A stretch of DNA of 64,000 nucleotides from Paraburkholderia sp. IMGN_8 (GTDB lineage: Bacteria > Pseudomonadota > Gammaproteobacteria > Burkholderiales > Burkholderiaceae), in NCBI RefSeq assembly GCF_038050405.1, contig NZ_CP150900.1, forward strand, positions 1,240,001 through 1,304,000. The letters are read 5' to 3'. Made by a program: the position numbers and the translations under genes. Positions 36,760 to 45,399 of this stretch are shown here, piece after piece. Numbering within the stretch: position 1 is the first letter of the stretch; the number at the start of each line of letters is the position of its first letter. The notes under the pieces were generated by a model. That model did no database searches and was not told the DNA's origin. It was given only the letters and a program-made list of their open reading frames with translations.

Positions 36760-37995
36760 GGCGGATTCAACCGGTCGTTGCAACACCTCTGTTCCAATAC
36801 GGAAATGGAGAGTGGAGCACGATGGAACGACAAAGAAGACCGTGGTTAAACACGGTGCAGAAGGCCGAAATCTGGAAGCTGTGGCGTGAGGGCGAGTCGC
36901 TGAGCGCAATCGCGCGGATGCTCGAGCGCCAGCCGAGTGCGGTTTATCGTGTGGTGAACAGGAACGGCGGGATTGCCCCGGCCGCCCGCACACGATCTGC
37001 GCGCGCGCTGACGCTGGCCGAGCGCGAGGAGATATCGCGAGCCCTGGTCGCAGACAGAACGATGGGCCAGATTGCACTGCAACTGGGGCGCTCGAAATCG
37101 ACCATCAGCCGGGAAATCGCGCGTAACGGCGGCAGCCACAGGTATCGGGCGCACGAGGCCGATGCGAACGCCTGGGAGCGTGCACGGCGGCCGAAGGTGT
37201 GTGCGCTGTCGGGCAATGGGCGCCTGCGCCGGCTGGTGGCAGCCAGGCTCAAATTACAATGGGCCCCTGTACAGATAGCGGGGTGGCTCAGGCGCGAGTT
37301 CCGGGTCAACAAGGACATGCAGATATCTCACGAGACGATCTACCGGAGCCTGTTCATCCAGGCGCGCGGGGTCCTTAAAAAGGAACTCGTTGAGCATCTT
37401 CGTACGAACCGCACGATGCGCCAGGCAAAGAGCGCCTCGGCAAGCGGCCAGAACAGGGGCAGGATAGCCGGGGCAGTGTCGATCAGCGAAAGGCCAGCCG
37501 AGGTGGAGGACCGTGCGGTACCGGGCCATTGGGAAGGCGATCTGCTGGCGGGCTCGAACAACACCTACATTGCCACACTGGTGGAGCGGCACTCGCGTTA
37601 TGTGATGCTGGTCAAGGTGGCAGGCAAGGACACGGCAAGCGTGGTGTCCGCGCTGATCAGGCAGGTGAACAAACTGCCCAAACAACTGCGTGGATCACTG
37701 ACATGGGACCGCGGCACGGAGATGGCGAGCCACCGGAACTTCACGATTGCCACGGACGTGCAGGTGTATTTCTGCGATCCGCGAAGCCCATGGCAACGGG
37801 GCAGCAACGAGAACACGAATGGCCTGCTGCGTCAGTACTTCCCCAAAGGCAAGCCGGTGGACGGCTATTCGCAGGCGGAATTGAACAAGGTCGCCGCGCG
37901 CCTGAACGGTCGACCCCGTCAGACCTTGCAATTTATGAACCCTGCTGAAAAACTGGCAGAAACGTTGGGTGTTGCATTGACCGGTTGAATCCGCC
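36760..37995 (+). mobile_element. IS30-family insertion sequence, 1236 bp, in the right arm of copy D
   Basis: The ends are inverted repeats: GGCGGATTCAACCGGTC is identical at both, and TGCAACACC matches after two differing bases. Flanking GC at 36758-36759 and 37996-37997 reads as a 2-bp target duplication, since copy C has GTGTGAAGCCGCTTTC uninterrupted. One transposase gene fills the element. The transposase looks intact and the ends are complete, so the IS may be active. Confidence 0.92.
36822..37988 (+). CDS. IS30-family transposase
   Basis: 388 residues from the ATG at 36822; the frame is open further upstream but only by reading through the repeat. Two N-terminal helix-turn-helix units are visible (EIWKLWREGESLSAIARML and MGQIALQLGRSKSTISREIA). 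The DDE catalytic core has Asp in VPGHWEGDLLAG, Asp in LTWDRGTEMASH and Glu in PWQRGSNENTNGLLRQYFP, the exact IS30 pattern. The stop lies inside the right terminal repeat. No frameshift or internal stop was seen. Confidence 0.95.
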   Translation: MERQRRPWLNTVQKAEIWKLWREGESLSAIARMLERQPSAVYRVVNRNGGIAPAARTRSARALTLAEREEISRALVADRTMGQIALQLGRSKSTISREIARNGGSHRYRAHEADANAWERARRPKVCALSGNGRLRRLVAARLKLQWAPVQIAGWLRREFRVNKDMQISHETIYRSLFIQARGVLKKELVEHLRTNRTMRQAKSASASGQNRGRIAGAVSISERPAEVEDRAVPGHWEGDLLAGSNNTYIATLVERHSRYVMLVKVAGKDTASVVSALIRQVNKLPKQLRGSLTWDRGTEMASHRNFTIATDVQVYFCDPRSPWQRGSNENTNGLLRQYFPKGKPVDGYSQAELNKVAARLNGRPRQTLQFMNPAEKLAETLGVALTG

Positions 37996-38141
37996 GCCGC
38001 TTTCTTTGCTTACTTTCTTTGCGGCGGCAAAGAAAGTAAGTGCCTGCCCCGCACAGGGGCGACGCTAATAGACCACTAAGAAATCAAGGAAAGGCCACCA
38101 CCGCAGGCACACAGACAAGAAGCGCCGCGAAAGCAACCCCA

Positions 38142-39002
38142 TCAACCAGGATTAACAACAACAGTACAAGTAATGCCTGCTGCAAGCACAACATCATCAG
38201 GCACGGAATCAATCCGAACCCTAACAGGCACACGCTGTGCCAATCGCACCCAGTTGAAAGTCGGATTCACATCCGCCAGCAACTCGCGGCTTTCGGGATT
38301 ATCCCGATCATAAATCCCTCGAGAGATGCTCTCGACGTGCCCCTGGAGGGTGCCACCACTCATCAGCCGAACTTCGGCCTTATCTCCAACGCGAACATGA
38401 GGAAGCTTCGTCTCTTCGAAGTACCCATAAACCCAGAAGGAATGACTATCGACAATAGCCAGCTTGGCAGAGCCAGCAGTCGCATAATCCCCACGAAAAA
38501 CATTAAGGTTAGTGACATAACCGTCCACAGGCGAAACAACCCGCGTCCGCGCAAGATTCAACTTGGCCGCATCGAGCGCAGCCAGCGCTTGCTGATAAGC
38601 AGCATCAGCAGCAGAAGCCGTGTGAGTAGCATTCTCACGGCTCTCTTTGGAGACGACCAAAGCATCCATATCCGCGCGCCGCTGCGCATCATCCCGCCGC
38701 ATCTGCAACTCAGCTTTGCGCGCCGCAACCGCAGCTTGAGCCTGCTCGACAGCAATCTCATAGTGCGACGGATCGATCTGCATCAACAGATCGCCCTTTT
38801 TTACCAACTGGTTGTCCTTCACCGCTAGGTCGACAACCGCGCCGGAGACGTCAGGCGCCACATTCACAATCTCAGCGCGCACGCGTCCATCACGAGTCCA
38901 TGGTTCATCCATGTAGTGAACCCACAACACGCGTCCAATCAAAATCGCGACGATAAAAATAATGGCTGTCGCGACGAAGCCCACAATATTTCGGATGGTC
39001 AT
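38142..39002 (-). CDS. HlyD-family periplasmic adaptor of an AaeAB-like efflux system
   Basis: 286 residues from the ATG at 39002. One N-terminal membrane anchor (IVGFVATAIIFIVAILIGRV) is followed by WTRDGRVRAEIVNVAPDVSG, the start of the lipoyl half, a coiled-coil hairpin (about residues 85-150), the second lipoyl half (ARTRVVSPVDGYVTNLNVFRG is cut here as V-V-S-P-V-D-G-Y-V) and a beta-barrel. This matches AaeA/EmrA adaptors, which link an inner-membrane FUSC pump to an outer-membrane channel for aromatic acids or fusaric acid. It is last in the four-gene operon and ends flush with the outer arm of copy D. Confidence 0.87.
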   Translation of the reverse strand: MTIRNIVGFVATAIIFIVAILIGRVLWVHYMDEPWTRDGRVRAEIVNVAPDVSGAVVDLAVKDNQLVKKGDLLMQIDPSHYEIAVEQAQAAVAARKAELQMRRDDAQRRADMDALVVSKESRENATHTASAADAAYQQALAALDAAKLNLARTRVVSPVDGYVTNLNVFRGDYATAGSAKLAIVDSHSFWVYGYFEETKLPHVRVGDKAEVRLMSGGTLQGHVESISRGIYDRDNPESRELLADVNPTFNWVRLAQRVPVRVRIDSVPDDVVLAAGITCTVVVNPG

Positions 39003-39015
39003 GTTTCGACTCTGA

Positions 39016-39216
39016 TCAACGATAAACGGCGAGACCCAGCACGCCGCACATACACACGAGCAAGCTGGCCCGGAATAGGGATGGATGCCACACCACGCGA
39101 TACAAGCCCGTATAGGCAATCACGCGGTCCAACACCCAGGTAAGCGCGGCGCCCGCGATAAACAGCAGCACGATGGCCGGCACGTAGGCGTCGAAAACGG
39201 CAATATCACGTGGCAT
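39016..39216 (-). CDS. DUF1656 small inner-membrane protein (AaeX-like)
   Basis: 66 residues with two membrane helices (YVPAIVLLFIAGAALTWVL and LLVCMCGVLGLAVYR). The PRDIAVFDAYVPAI start and the Y-R-V-V-W-H-P-S-L-F-R segment fit DUF1656, the small partner always found with AaeAB-type pumps. Function unknown. Its start overlaps the FUSC stop by 11 bp, and it lies 13 bp before the HlyD gene. Confidence 0.85.
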   Translation of the reverse strand: MPRDIAVFDAYVPAIVLLFIAGAALTWVLDRVIAYTGLYRVVWHPSLFRASLLVCMCGVLGLAVYR

Positions 39217-41416
39217 GACGAACTCCTTCAGACGCGTCGGCTCGTCCGCTCACCAGCGTTTCCAGCGGCGATTGCGGATCGAGCAGCGCGGTACGAATGA
39301 AATGCAGTTGACTCAGGATGCGTTGCAGTTGATGTCGCTCCTCACGCGGCAGCGTGAAAGTCGCCAGCATCTGCTGAACCGCGGCGATCGCATCGATGGT
39401 CGCCGCCAACGCGCGGTCCAGGCGGTCCGCGCGCGCCTGCTCGAAGAGCGCGGTCACCGCATTGCGCATCGCCCGCAACGACACGCGCCACGGCATCGTC
39501 TTCGCATAGCGCGCGTCGGCGGGCAGCGCCGCCACTTCGCGGCGCAGATCGATCATCGCGTTGCCCACTTCGAGCACCGAGAACAGCCAGCGCAAGGTCT
39601 CACGCTTGAGCTCGGGTTCGTTCGGCGCGAGCGCGTTGATCTGGAACATCAGATCACGCGCGCCGCTCTCGAAGCGCGAACGCACCCGGCTCATGCCCGC
39701 GCGGCTCGCCAGCACCACCTGGCGGCGCAGGTCCATCAGCAGGCGGTTGCGCAGCCACGGCGTCGACGGCGGCAGCAGCACCGCAAAGGCAATCGACGAC
39801 ACCAGCATCGACAGCAGCAGCGCTATCGCATCATTGATGAAGCCGCTCGGATCGTAGTGAATCACGTTGTCCGGTCCGGCCAGGAAACAGAAGAAGATGC
39901 AGTAGCCGACGCCGTAGCCGGCCAGCGACGGGCGCGTCGTCATGAATACGCCGAGCAGCAGGAACGGCGTGAGCACGGCGCACAGCAGCGGAAAACCGTC
40001 GATGTGCGGATACACGCCGAATACCGCGATCATCCCCATCACCGAGGCGATCAGCGTGCCGCCGCCCATCTGGATCGCCGTGCGCATTGGATTCGGTGAC
40101 GACGACGCCAGCGCGCAGGTCGCTGCCGCGGTCAGCACGAGCGTCGTGCCGCTCGGCCACGCGGTCGCGATCCAGAACGCGCCGAGCACCATCATGACGA
40201 TGGCCGCGCGCAAGCCGGCTACGCCCGCTGCGATCGCATTGGTCTTCGGCTCGTAACGCTCGATCCAGCGTTCGCGCTCGTGCATATCGACGGCGAGCGA
40301 CGCATAAGTCGCCGCGTACGCATGCAGATCGTCGACGAAGCGGTACAGCAGTTCTGCACCGGTGTCGAAATCGAGCAGCGGCGCATCCGCATGTGTTTCC
40401 AGTGCGTCGCGCGTCGCGCGCACGCGCCTGGGCAACGCGGCTTTGTAGGCATCGAGTTGCGCGGCGGCGTGCGCGGCGTCGGCGGCGCTCAGCACGGGTT
40501 CGCCGGACTTCGCGAGCAGCGGGGCGATTTCCTTGAAGTACGGTTCGAGTGCATCGATCGCGACGGCCGCGCCGCTTGTGTTTGCATCGCGCAGCCGGTT
40601 CATCAATTGATGCAGCGCATGAAAGCGCGTCGATGCCGTCATGAACTCGCTGTTCAGACGCGCCAGGCGCCCGCCGCGCATCCGTGAGTCGGGGCCTTCG
40701 AACACGGCCACGCTGCGCGCCGCTTCGAAACCGACGATGTCGGCGACAAAGCGCGCGTTGGTGGCCTCGATCTGCGCGCGGTCGTTGCGGCCCGCCAGCG
40801 ACGCGCACACGTACTCGACGAACGCTGAGAAGCGCGCGCGCACGGTGCTGCGCATCTGCAAGCCGGCGTACTGCGGCAAGACGAGGCCGCTGACCGCGCC
40901 AGCGCAGACGATGCCGACCACCACTTCGGCGACCCGAGTGAGGGCGCTCAGAAACGCGCCGTCCGGATGCTGCGAAGCGGGAATGCCGATCAGCGCGGCG
41001 GTATAGCCGGCCAGCACGAAACCGTAGGATTTGAAGTTGCGGTTGCGCGCGGCGCCCGCGGTGCAGATGCCGACCCAGATGGCGGTCGCGACGATGAACA
41101 TTTCCGGCTGCTGCGCAAACAGGCCGATGAACGCGAGCATCACAACGAGGCCGACCAGCGTGCCGCAGATCCGGTAGAAGCTCTTGGCGAACACCATCCC
41201 GCTTTGCGGCTGCATCACGATGAACACGGTGGTCATCGCGGTGCGCGGCTGCGGCAGGTCGAGCTTCATCGCGATGCCGAGCGCGAGAAAACAGGCCGCG
41301 AGCGCCTTGAACAGATAGATCCACGTGCGGCCGTCGGTGCGGGCCCAGCCGGCGACGGCCGCGCAGAGCGCGGCGAACGGGTTCGGCTGCGAGGCGGGAG
41401 AAGGGGAGGCGGACAT
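39206..41416 (-). CDS. FUSC-family inner-membrane efflux pump (AaeB/fusaric-acid-resistance type)
   Basis: 736 residues with the family's duplicated layout: an N-terminal membrane bundle (about residues 25-180, including AMKLDLPQPRTAMTTVFIVM and PQSGMVFAKSFYRICGTLVG), a cytoplasmic helical part of about 200 residues, a second membrane bundle (about 400-545) and a cytoplasmic C-terminus. AaeB relatives export p-hydroxybenzoate and similar acids; FusB-like ones give fusaric-acid resistance. It lies 11 bp after the outer-membrane factor gene. Confidence 0.88.
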   Translation of the reverse strand: MSASPSPASQPNPFAALCAAVAGWARTDGRTWIYLFKALAACFLALGIAMKLDLPQPRTAMTTVFIVMQPQSGMVFAKSFYRICGTLVGLVVMLAFIGLFAQQPEMFIVATAIWVGICTAGAARNRNFKSYGFVLAGYTAALIGIPASQHPDGAFLSALTRVAEVVVGIVCAGAVSGLVLPQYAGLQMRSTVRARFSAFVEYVCASLAGRNDRAQIEATNARFVADIVGFEAARSVAVFEGPDSRMRGGRLARLNSEFMTASTRFHALHQLMNRLRDANTSGAAVAIDALEPYFKEIAPLLAKSGEPVLSAADAAHAAAQLDAYKAALPRRVRATRDALETHADAPLLDFDTGAELLYRFVDDLHAYAATYASLAVDMHERERWIERYEPKTNAIAAGVAGLRAAIVMMVLGAFWIATAWPSGTTLVLTAAATCALASSSPNPMRTAIQMGGGTLIASVMGMIAVFGVYPHIDGFPLLCAVLTPFLLLGVFMTTRPSLAGYGVGYCIFFCFLAGPDNVIHYDPSGFINDAIALLLSMLVSSIAFAVLLPPSTPWLRNRLLMDLRRQVVLASRAGMSRVRSRFESGARDLMFQINALAPNEPELKRETLRWLFSVLEVGNAMIDLRREVAALPADARYAKTMPWRVSLRAMRNAVTALFEQARADRLDRALAATIDAIAAVQQMLATFTLPREERHQLQRILSQLHFIRTALLDPQSPLETLVSGRADASEGVRHAT

Positions 41417-41427
41417 GGTCGGCTTCC

Positions 41428-42999
41428 TTACTCTGCCGCGCTTGCGTTGGCGGACGGGCGGCTTGTACTTGCCGCGGCGCTCGAATCTGCTTTCACTTTG
41501 CCCTTGCCATGCCCCGGCAGCGTTTCGTTTTCCTGCGGACCGTTAGCCGGTTGGTCGAGGCCGCCGCCCAAGGCGGTGACCAGCGACGCATGCGCGCCGA
41601 GGCGCTCGGCCTGAATCTTCGCGACGCCTTCCTGCGCGCGCAGCAACTGGCTTTGCGCGACCAGCACGTTCAGATAGTCGGTCAGGCCGCGCCGGTAGCC
41701 TTCGCGGGACAGATCGTAGTTCTTGCGAGCCGCCGCGACCGAACGGTCGGCGTCGTCAGCCTGCGTGGCGAGCGAGCGGATCCGCACCACCTGATCGGCG
41801 ATGTCCTTTAGCGCGCTGACGATCGACTGGTTGTAGCGATCGACGGCTTCGTCGTAGCCCGCCGACGCCGCGCCAAGTTGCGAGCGCAGCCGTCCGCCGT
41901 CGAAGATCGGCAGCGACAGCGCCGGACCGGCGCTCCAGCTATGCGACGGGTTCTTCAGGAACTGGAACAGCGGCCCCATCGCCGCATAGCCGCCGATCGA
42001 CGCCAGCAGATTGATGTCCGGATAGAAATCGGCCTTGGCGACGTCGATGCCGCGCGCCTGCGCCGCCACCGTCCAGCGCGCCGCGACCACATCGGGCCGG
42101 TGGCCGATCAGGTCAGCAGGCAGCGTGCCCGGCAGGCCGGCCGGCGCGTCGAGCGCGAGCGTCGGACGCCGGATCGAATCGCCCGCGCCCGGACCTTTGC
42201 CGGCCAGCGCGGCCAGTTGATTGCGGCCGAGCGCGATCTGCTCCTCGATCGCATCGATCTGACGCTCGTATTCCGGTAGCGGCGTTTCGGCCTGGCTCAC
42301 TTCGAGCTGCGTGCCGATGCCGCCCTTCAGACGGCGTGTGGCCAGATCGGCGATCTGCTGCTGTTGCTGCAGCGTGGCCCTGGCGATATCGAGCAGCGCG
42401 TAGTTCATCGACATCTCGATGTACGTGCGTACCACATTGCTTTCCAGTTCGAGCTGGGCGGCGCGGGCATCCGCGGCACTCGCGTGAGCGGCGTCGAGCG
42501 CACGTTCGGCGGCGTTCTTGTCTTTGTCCCAGATATCCAGGTGATACGAGAGCCCGAGCGTGCCGGTGTTGTTCCACGATTGCTCGCCGGCAAGCGGGCC
42601 CGGGCCGTAGTACAGGTTGTCGGCCCATTTCTGACGCTGGATCGACAGACTGCCGTTGACCTGCGGCGACAGCGCCGAACGGGCGACGCCGGCCATCGAC
42701 ACGGCTTCGCGCACACGTGCCTGGGCGACGGCCAGCGTCGGATTGCCCGCCTGTGCCGCTTCGATCCATTCGTTGAGTTGCGGGTCGTTATAAGCGCGCC
42801 ACCAGTCGGCGGCAGGCCATTGCGCGTCGGCATTGGCTGCCCGGATGGCGTTGCCCGCGTCGAGCGAGGAGGGCTCGATTCCGCTGGCTTGCGGCGCGAT
42901 GCCTCCGGTACTGGCACAGCCGGCGATTGTTAATAGGATCGTAAGAACCGCGGCGGCGGCGACCCTTTTCGGTACCGGAGACTGCACGATTTCCTCCAA
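41428..42999 (-). CDS. outer-membrane efflux lipoprotein (NodT/OprM family)
   Basis: 523 residues. The signal peptide ends in the lipobox LTIAGC, so the mature protein is lipid-anchored at Cys 28. Two repeats of the outer-membrane efflux (TolC/OEP) domain follow, with NPTLAVAQARVREAVSMAGV and AELGAASAGYDEAVDRYNQS-type coiled-coil helices, and AHASLVTALGGGL near the end. The tail is Ser/Ala-rich. It forms the exit duct for the FUSC-HlyD pump and is the first gene of the operon, next to the divergent LysR gene. Confidence 0.9.
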   Translation of the reverse strand: MEEIVQSPVPKRVAAAAVLTILLTIAGCASTGGIAPQASGIEPSSLDAGNAIRAANADAQWPAADWWRAYNDPQLNEWIEAAQAGNPTLAVAQARVREAVSMAGVARSALSPQVNGSLSIQRQKWADNLYYGPGPLAGEQSWNNTGTLGLSYHLDIWDKDKNAAERALDAAHASAADARAAQLELESNVVRTYIEMSMNYALLDIARATLQQQQQIADLATRRLKGGIGTQLEVSQAETPLPEYERQIDAIEEQIALGRNQLAALAGKGPGAGDSIRRPTLALDAPAGLPGTLPADLIGHRPDVVAARWTVAAQARGIDVAKADFYPDINLLASIGGYAAMGPLFQFLKNPSHSWSAGPALSLPIFDGGRLRSQLGAASAGYDEAVDRYNQSIVSALKDIADQVVRIRSLATQADDADRSVAAARKNYDLSREGYRRGLTDYLNVLVAQSQLLRAQEGVAKIQAERLGAHASLVTALGGGLDQPANGPQENETLPGHGKGKVKADSSAAASTSRPSANASAAE

Positions 43000-43143
43000 A
43001 AAATAGCTATAGAACCTTGTGCGTCATTATATTTTTTGATTGATTGGGGAATAACCGGTAAAGGTGCAAGGCATTTTTACGGAATGTGAGACAATCGCCT
43101 TTGCGAATTGTGTAACAATCGCTCCGAGTCATCGAGGAATAGT
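43000..43143. promoter_or_regulatory. divergent control region of the efflux operon and its LysR gene
   Basis: A perfect minus-strand TATAAT (complement at 43026-43031) fits the -10 of the efflux operon. Nearer the LysR gene, ACAATCGC occurs twice (43091-43098 and 43115-43122, 24 bp apart), each preceded by TGTG, a direct repeat that could bind the LysR regulator. The LysR gene has GAGGAA before its ATG. Confidence 0.5.
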
Positions 43144-44082
43144 ATGGATACGCTCCAAAACATGCGCGTATTTGTCCGCGTCGTCGAAGCGGGCAGCTTT
43201 ACGGGTGCTGCGCAGCACCTGAACACGACCACGGCGTACGCGTCGCGCGCGGTTTCGGATCTGGAAGCGCACCTCCGCACGCGGCTCCTGAACCGCACCA
43301 CGCGCCGAATCGCGCTGACCGAGGCAGGCGAGCGCTATCTGCAACGCTGCGAACAGATCCTCGCGTACGTCGATCAGGCCGAAGCGGAAGCGAGCGACGC
43401 CCACGCGCGCCCCTCAGGCAAACTCAAAGTTCACGCAATGACGAGCTTCGGCCAGCACTATGTGGTGCCGGCCGTCGGCCGCTATCAGCAGCGCTATCCG
43501 GACGTGCACATCGAGCTCACACTCGCTCAGCGCATGCCCGATCTGCTCGACGAAGGCTTCGACGTGTCGCTGACGCTCGCAACCGGTCTGCCGGATTCGG
43601 GGCTGGTGTCGCAGCGCCTGGGCAGCGCGTTCAGCATTGCGTGCGCGTCGCCGGCTTATCTGGAGCGGCACGGCGTGCCGCAAACGCCTGCGGACCTCGT
43701 GCGCCACACCTGCCTGCAAATGGTGACGCCGGTGTTTCCCACCGACAAATGGACCTTCGACGGCCCGAACGGCGAGGAAACGGTCGCTCTCGGTCCGGCC
43801 ACGTTCCAGGTGAATGTTGCCGAAGCGATGGCGGTGGCGGTGTCGAGCGGCATGGGCATCGGGCTGATTCCGATCTACTCGGCGATCAGCGGTTTGCGTA
43901 GCGGCAAGCTCGTATGGCTGCTGCCGGAGTACACGTCGCAGGAAATGAATCTGTATGCGCTGTACCCGTCGCGGCAATATCTGGACGCAAAAATCCGCAC
44001 CTGGGTCGAATTTCTGCGCGACGAACTGCCCGCGACGCTGGCGGTCGACCAGGCCGAGTTGCGCCAGTTCGCGCGCACCTGA
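43144..44082 (+). CDS. LysR-type regulator, probable regulator of the efflux operon
   Basis: 312 residues from the ATG at 43144. The N-terminal winged helix-turn-helix reads FVRVVEAGSFTGAAQHLNTT and YASRAVSDLEAHLRTRLLNR, then TTRRIALTEAGERYL. The C-terminal effector-binding domain spans about residues 92-300 (GKLKVHAMTSFGQHYVVPAV, GMGIGLIPIYSAISGL). LysR proteins are usually activated by the compound handled by the adjacent genes. The divergent position beside the efflux operon is the AaeR arrangement. Ligand unknown. Confidence 0.88.
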   Translation: MDTLQNMRVFVRVVEAGSFTGAAQHLNTTTAYASRAVSDLEAHLRTRLLNRTTRRIALTEAGERYLQRCEQILAYVDQAEAEASDAHARPSGKLKVHAMTSFGQHYVVPAVGRYQQRYPDVHIELTLAQRMPDLLDEGFDVSLTLATGLPDSGLVSQRLGSAFSIACASPAYLERHGVPQTPADLVRHTCLQMVTPVFPTDKWTFDGPNGEETVALGPATFQVNVAEAMAVAVSSGMGIGLIPIYSAISGLRSGKLVWLLPEYTSQEMNLYALYPSRQYLDAKIRTWVEFLRDELPATLAVDQAELRQFART

Positions 44083-44292
44083 AGCCGCGCCGGGCGGGCG
44101 GTTGACCATCGTTGACAATCGCCGGCGCGTTCGCGTGACAGCCTGTTACACAAGTGCCGCGTCGCAACATTTCCTTACTTCTGCGCCGCGGTCGTTTTGC
44201 TAACGTGTCATTCATGCGCTGCCGGCTTCAGCCGGACGTGTTCAATCAGCCGCCGTTCGGCAAATCGTAACAACTGGAAGGACGAGGGATTC

Positions 44293-44454
44293 ATGGATAC
44301 GCATCTGATGATCGGCGTGGCCGTCATGTTGGGACTGATCGGAATCGCCGCATCGCGCGATTTGCTGCGCCGTTTGCGTGAACAGCAGCCGCAGCTGGTG
44401 CCGATCAAGGTCGAGCGCCCGGTGGATTTGTCTGCACAAAGGCGCGACCGCTGA
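44293..44454 (+). CDS. small single-helix membrane protein
   Basis: 53 residues from the ATG at 44293 with GGAAGGA upstream. One hydrophobic helix (LMIGVAVMLGLIGIAAS) is followed by a basic, Gln/Pro-containing cytoplasmic tail (LRRLREQQPQLVPIKVERP). No family recognised. G/C-ending codon use supports that it is real. The gap before it (44083-44292) contains only a short CCGGC-TTCA-GCCGG hairpin. Confidence 0.5.
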   Translation: MDTHLMIGVAVMLGLIGIAASRDLLRRLREQQPQLVPIKVERPVDLSAQRRDR

Positions 44455-44517
44455 GTTTGGCTGCAGTGCTCATCTGCCACGTTCAGCTATTGAGTTTTCA
44501 CGATCGAAGCCGCGCTT

Positions 44518-45249
44518 TCAGGGCAGCGCTTCGATCAGACCCGGCTCGTCATTGAGCGTGCGGTCTACCTCGGGGCTCACCCGATGCCAGCGAAAGCGCC
44601 CGGCGGGTACACAGGCGCCGCGCGCGAGCTGCTCGAGTTCACCCGGCGGCAGCGCCGGATCCAGCCAGCGGCGCGCCGCATCCGGCGCGAACACCAGCGG
44701 GCGGCGGTCATGCACGTCGATCAGGCCCGCGTCGGCGGTGGCTGTGACAATCACCAATCCCATGCCTTCTGTTTGCGGCTCGGTGCCGCGCACGCTCGAT
44801 AGCGCGGCAAGGTACATTGGCGCGTCGCTTTTCAGGCGCACGAAATAGGGTTGGCGGATCGTTCCGGCGTCCTGGATTGCCCCCTCCATGGCGTCATCGC
44901 GGGTGTCCGTGCTGGGCGCCGCTTCCACGCGCCATTCGAACCAGCCGTCCGCGGGGACCAATACCCGTCCGGTTTTCCACAGGTCCTTGAAGTAGCGAGC
45001 GTTCGCCGCGGTTTCGGCGCGCGCGTTGATCGTTTGCGGCAGATGCTGCGCGCGTGCCCAGGCCGGGCAGTAACCCCAGTGGATCGCGCGCAGCGTCTGG
45101 TCAGGATATATCGCGAGCGGATGCGTGCCGGGCGACAGGTTGTAGCCGGGGCGGCGGTCGGCGGTGTCGAACAGCATCAGCGGATCGCTGAGGCCGAGAT
45201 GCTGCGCATAACGAAGCGGATCGCCGTACTGGCTGATTCGACCACACAT
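44518..45249 (-). CDS. yedK: SRAP-domain protein YedK (abasic-site DNA-protein crosslinker)
   Basis: 243 residues. The start at 45249 (AGGAGG 6 bp upstream) puts the catalytic Cys at position 2 (MCGRISQ), which is required because its free alpha-amino group reacts with abasic sites. The other active-site residues are visible: Asn in INARAET, Glu in DGWFEW and His in IDVHDRRPLVF. A stretch of about 20 extra residues rich in Asp/Ala follows the FEW motif. HMCES/YedK proteins protect abasic sites in single-stranded DNA. It is a single gene. Confidence 0.92.
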   Translation of the reverse strand: MCGRISQYGDPLRYAQHLGLSDPLMLFDTADRRPGYNLSPGTHPLAIYPDQTLRAIHWGYCPAWARAQHLPQTINARAETAANARYFKDLWKTGRVLVPADGWFEWRVEAAPSTDTRDDAMEGAIQDAGTIRQPYFVRLKSDAPMYLAALSSVRGTEPQTEGMGLVIVTATADAGLIDVHDRRPLVFAPDAARRWLDPALPPGELEQLARGACVPAGRFRWHRVSPEVDRTLNDEPGLIEALP

Positions 45250-45399
45250 GAGCAACCTCCTGATGCGACCGACCTGACCGGCAAGACTGATTCGGCCCAT
45301 GGGGCCAACACGTCAGTCACGACAGTCACTACCCAGCCGACGACAACAGCGTAGTGCGTGCCGCGTAGCCTGGATACCCAGATCGGCCCCAAGCCAACG

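Larger units (their letters stand above)
36005..38140. repeat. palindromic element copy D (core inverted, interrupted by an IS)
   Basis: Inner element 36083-38070, 1988 bp; removing 1238 bp (IS plus 2-bp target duplication) leaves exactly 750 bp as in copy C. Left arm 36083-36297, core 36298-36617, right arm from 36618. The core is the reverse complement of that in copies B and C: after GGTACTTC it reads ATCGAACCG here but CCAACACCG there. Outer arms run from the chemoreceptor stop to the stop of the HlyD gene. Open frames across the core on both strands are judged spurious. Confidence 0.92.

Noticed and set aside
36582..36821. Upstream extension of the transposase frame by 80 codons
   Set aside because: It reads through the repeat arm outside the IS boundary, so it cannot belong to the mobile gene; the ATG at 36822 fits IS30 transposases.
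20835..38140. Repeat copies as a CRISPR array or integrative element boundaries
   Set aside because: Copies are kilobases apart, palindromic, with no spacers, integrase or tRNA target; genes between them are ordinary chromosomal genes.
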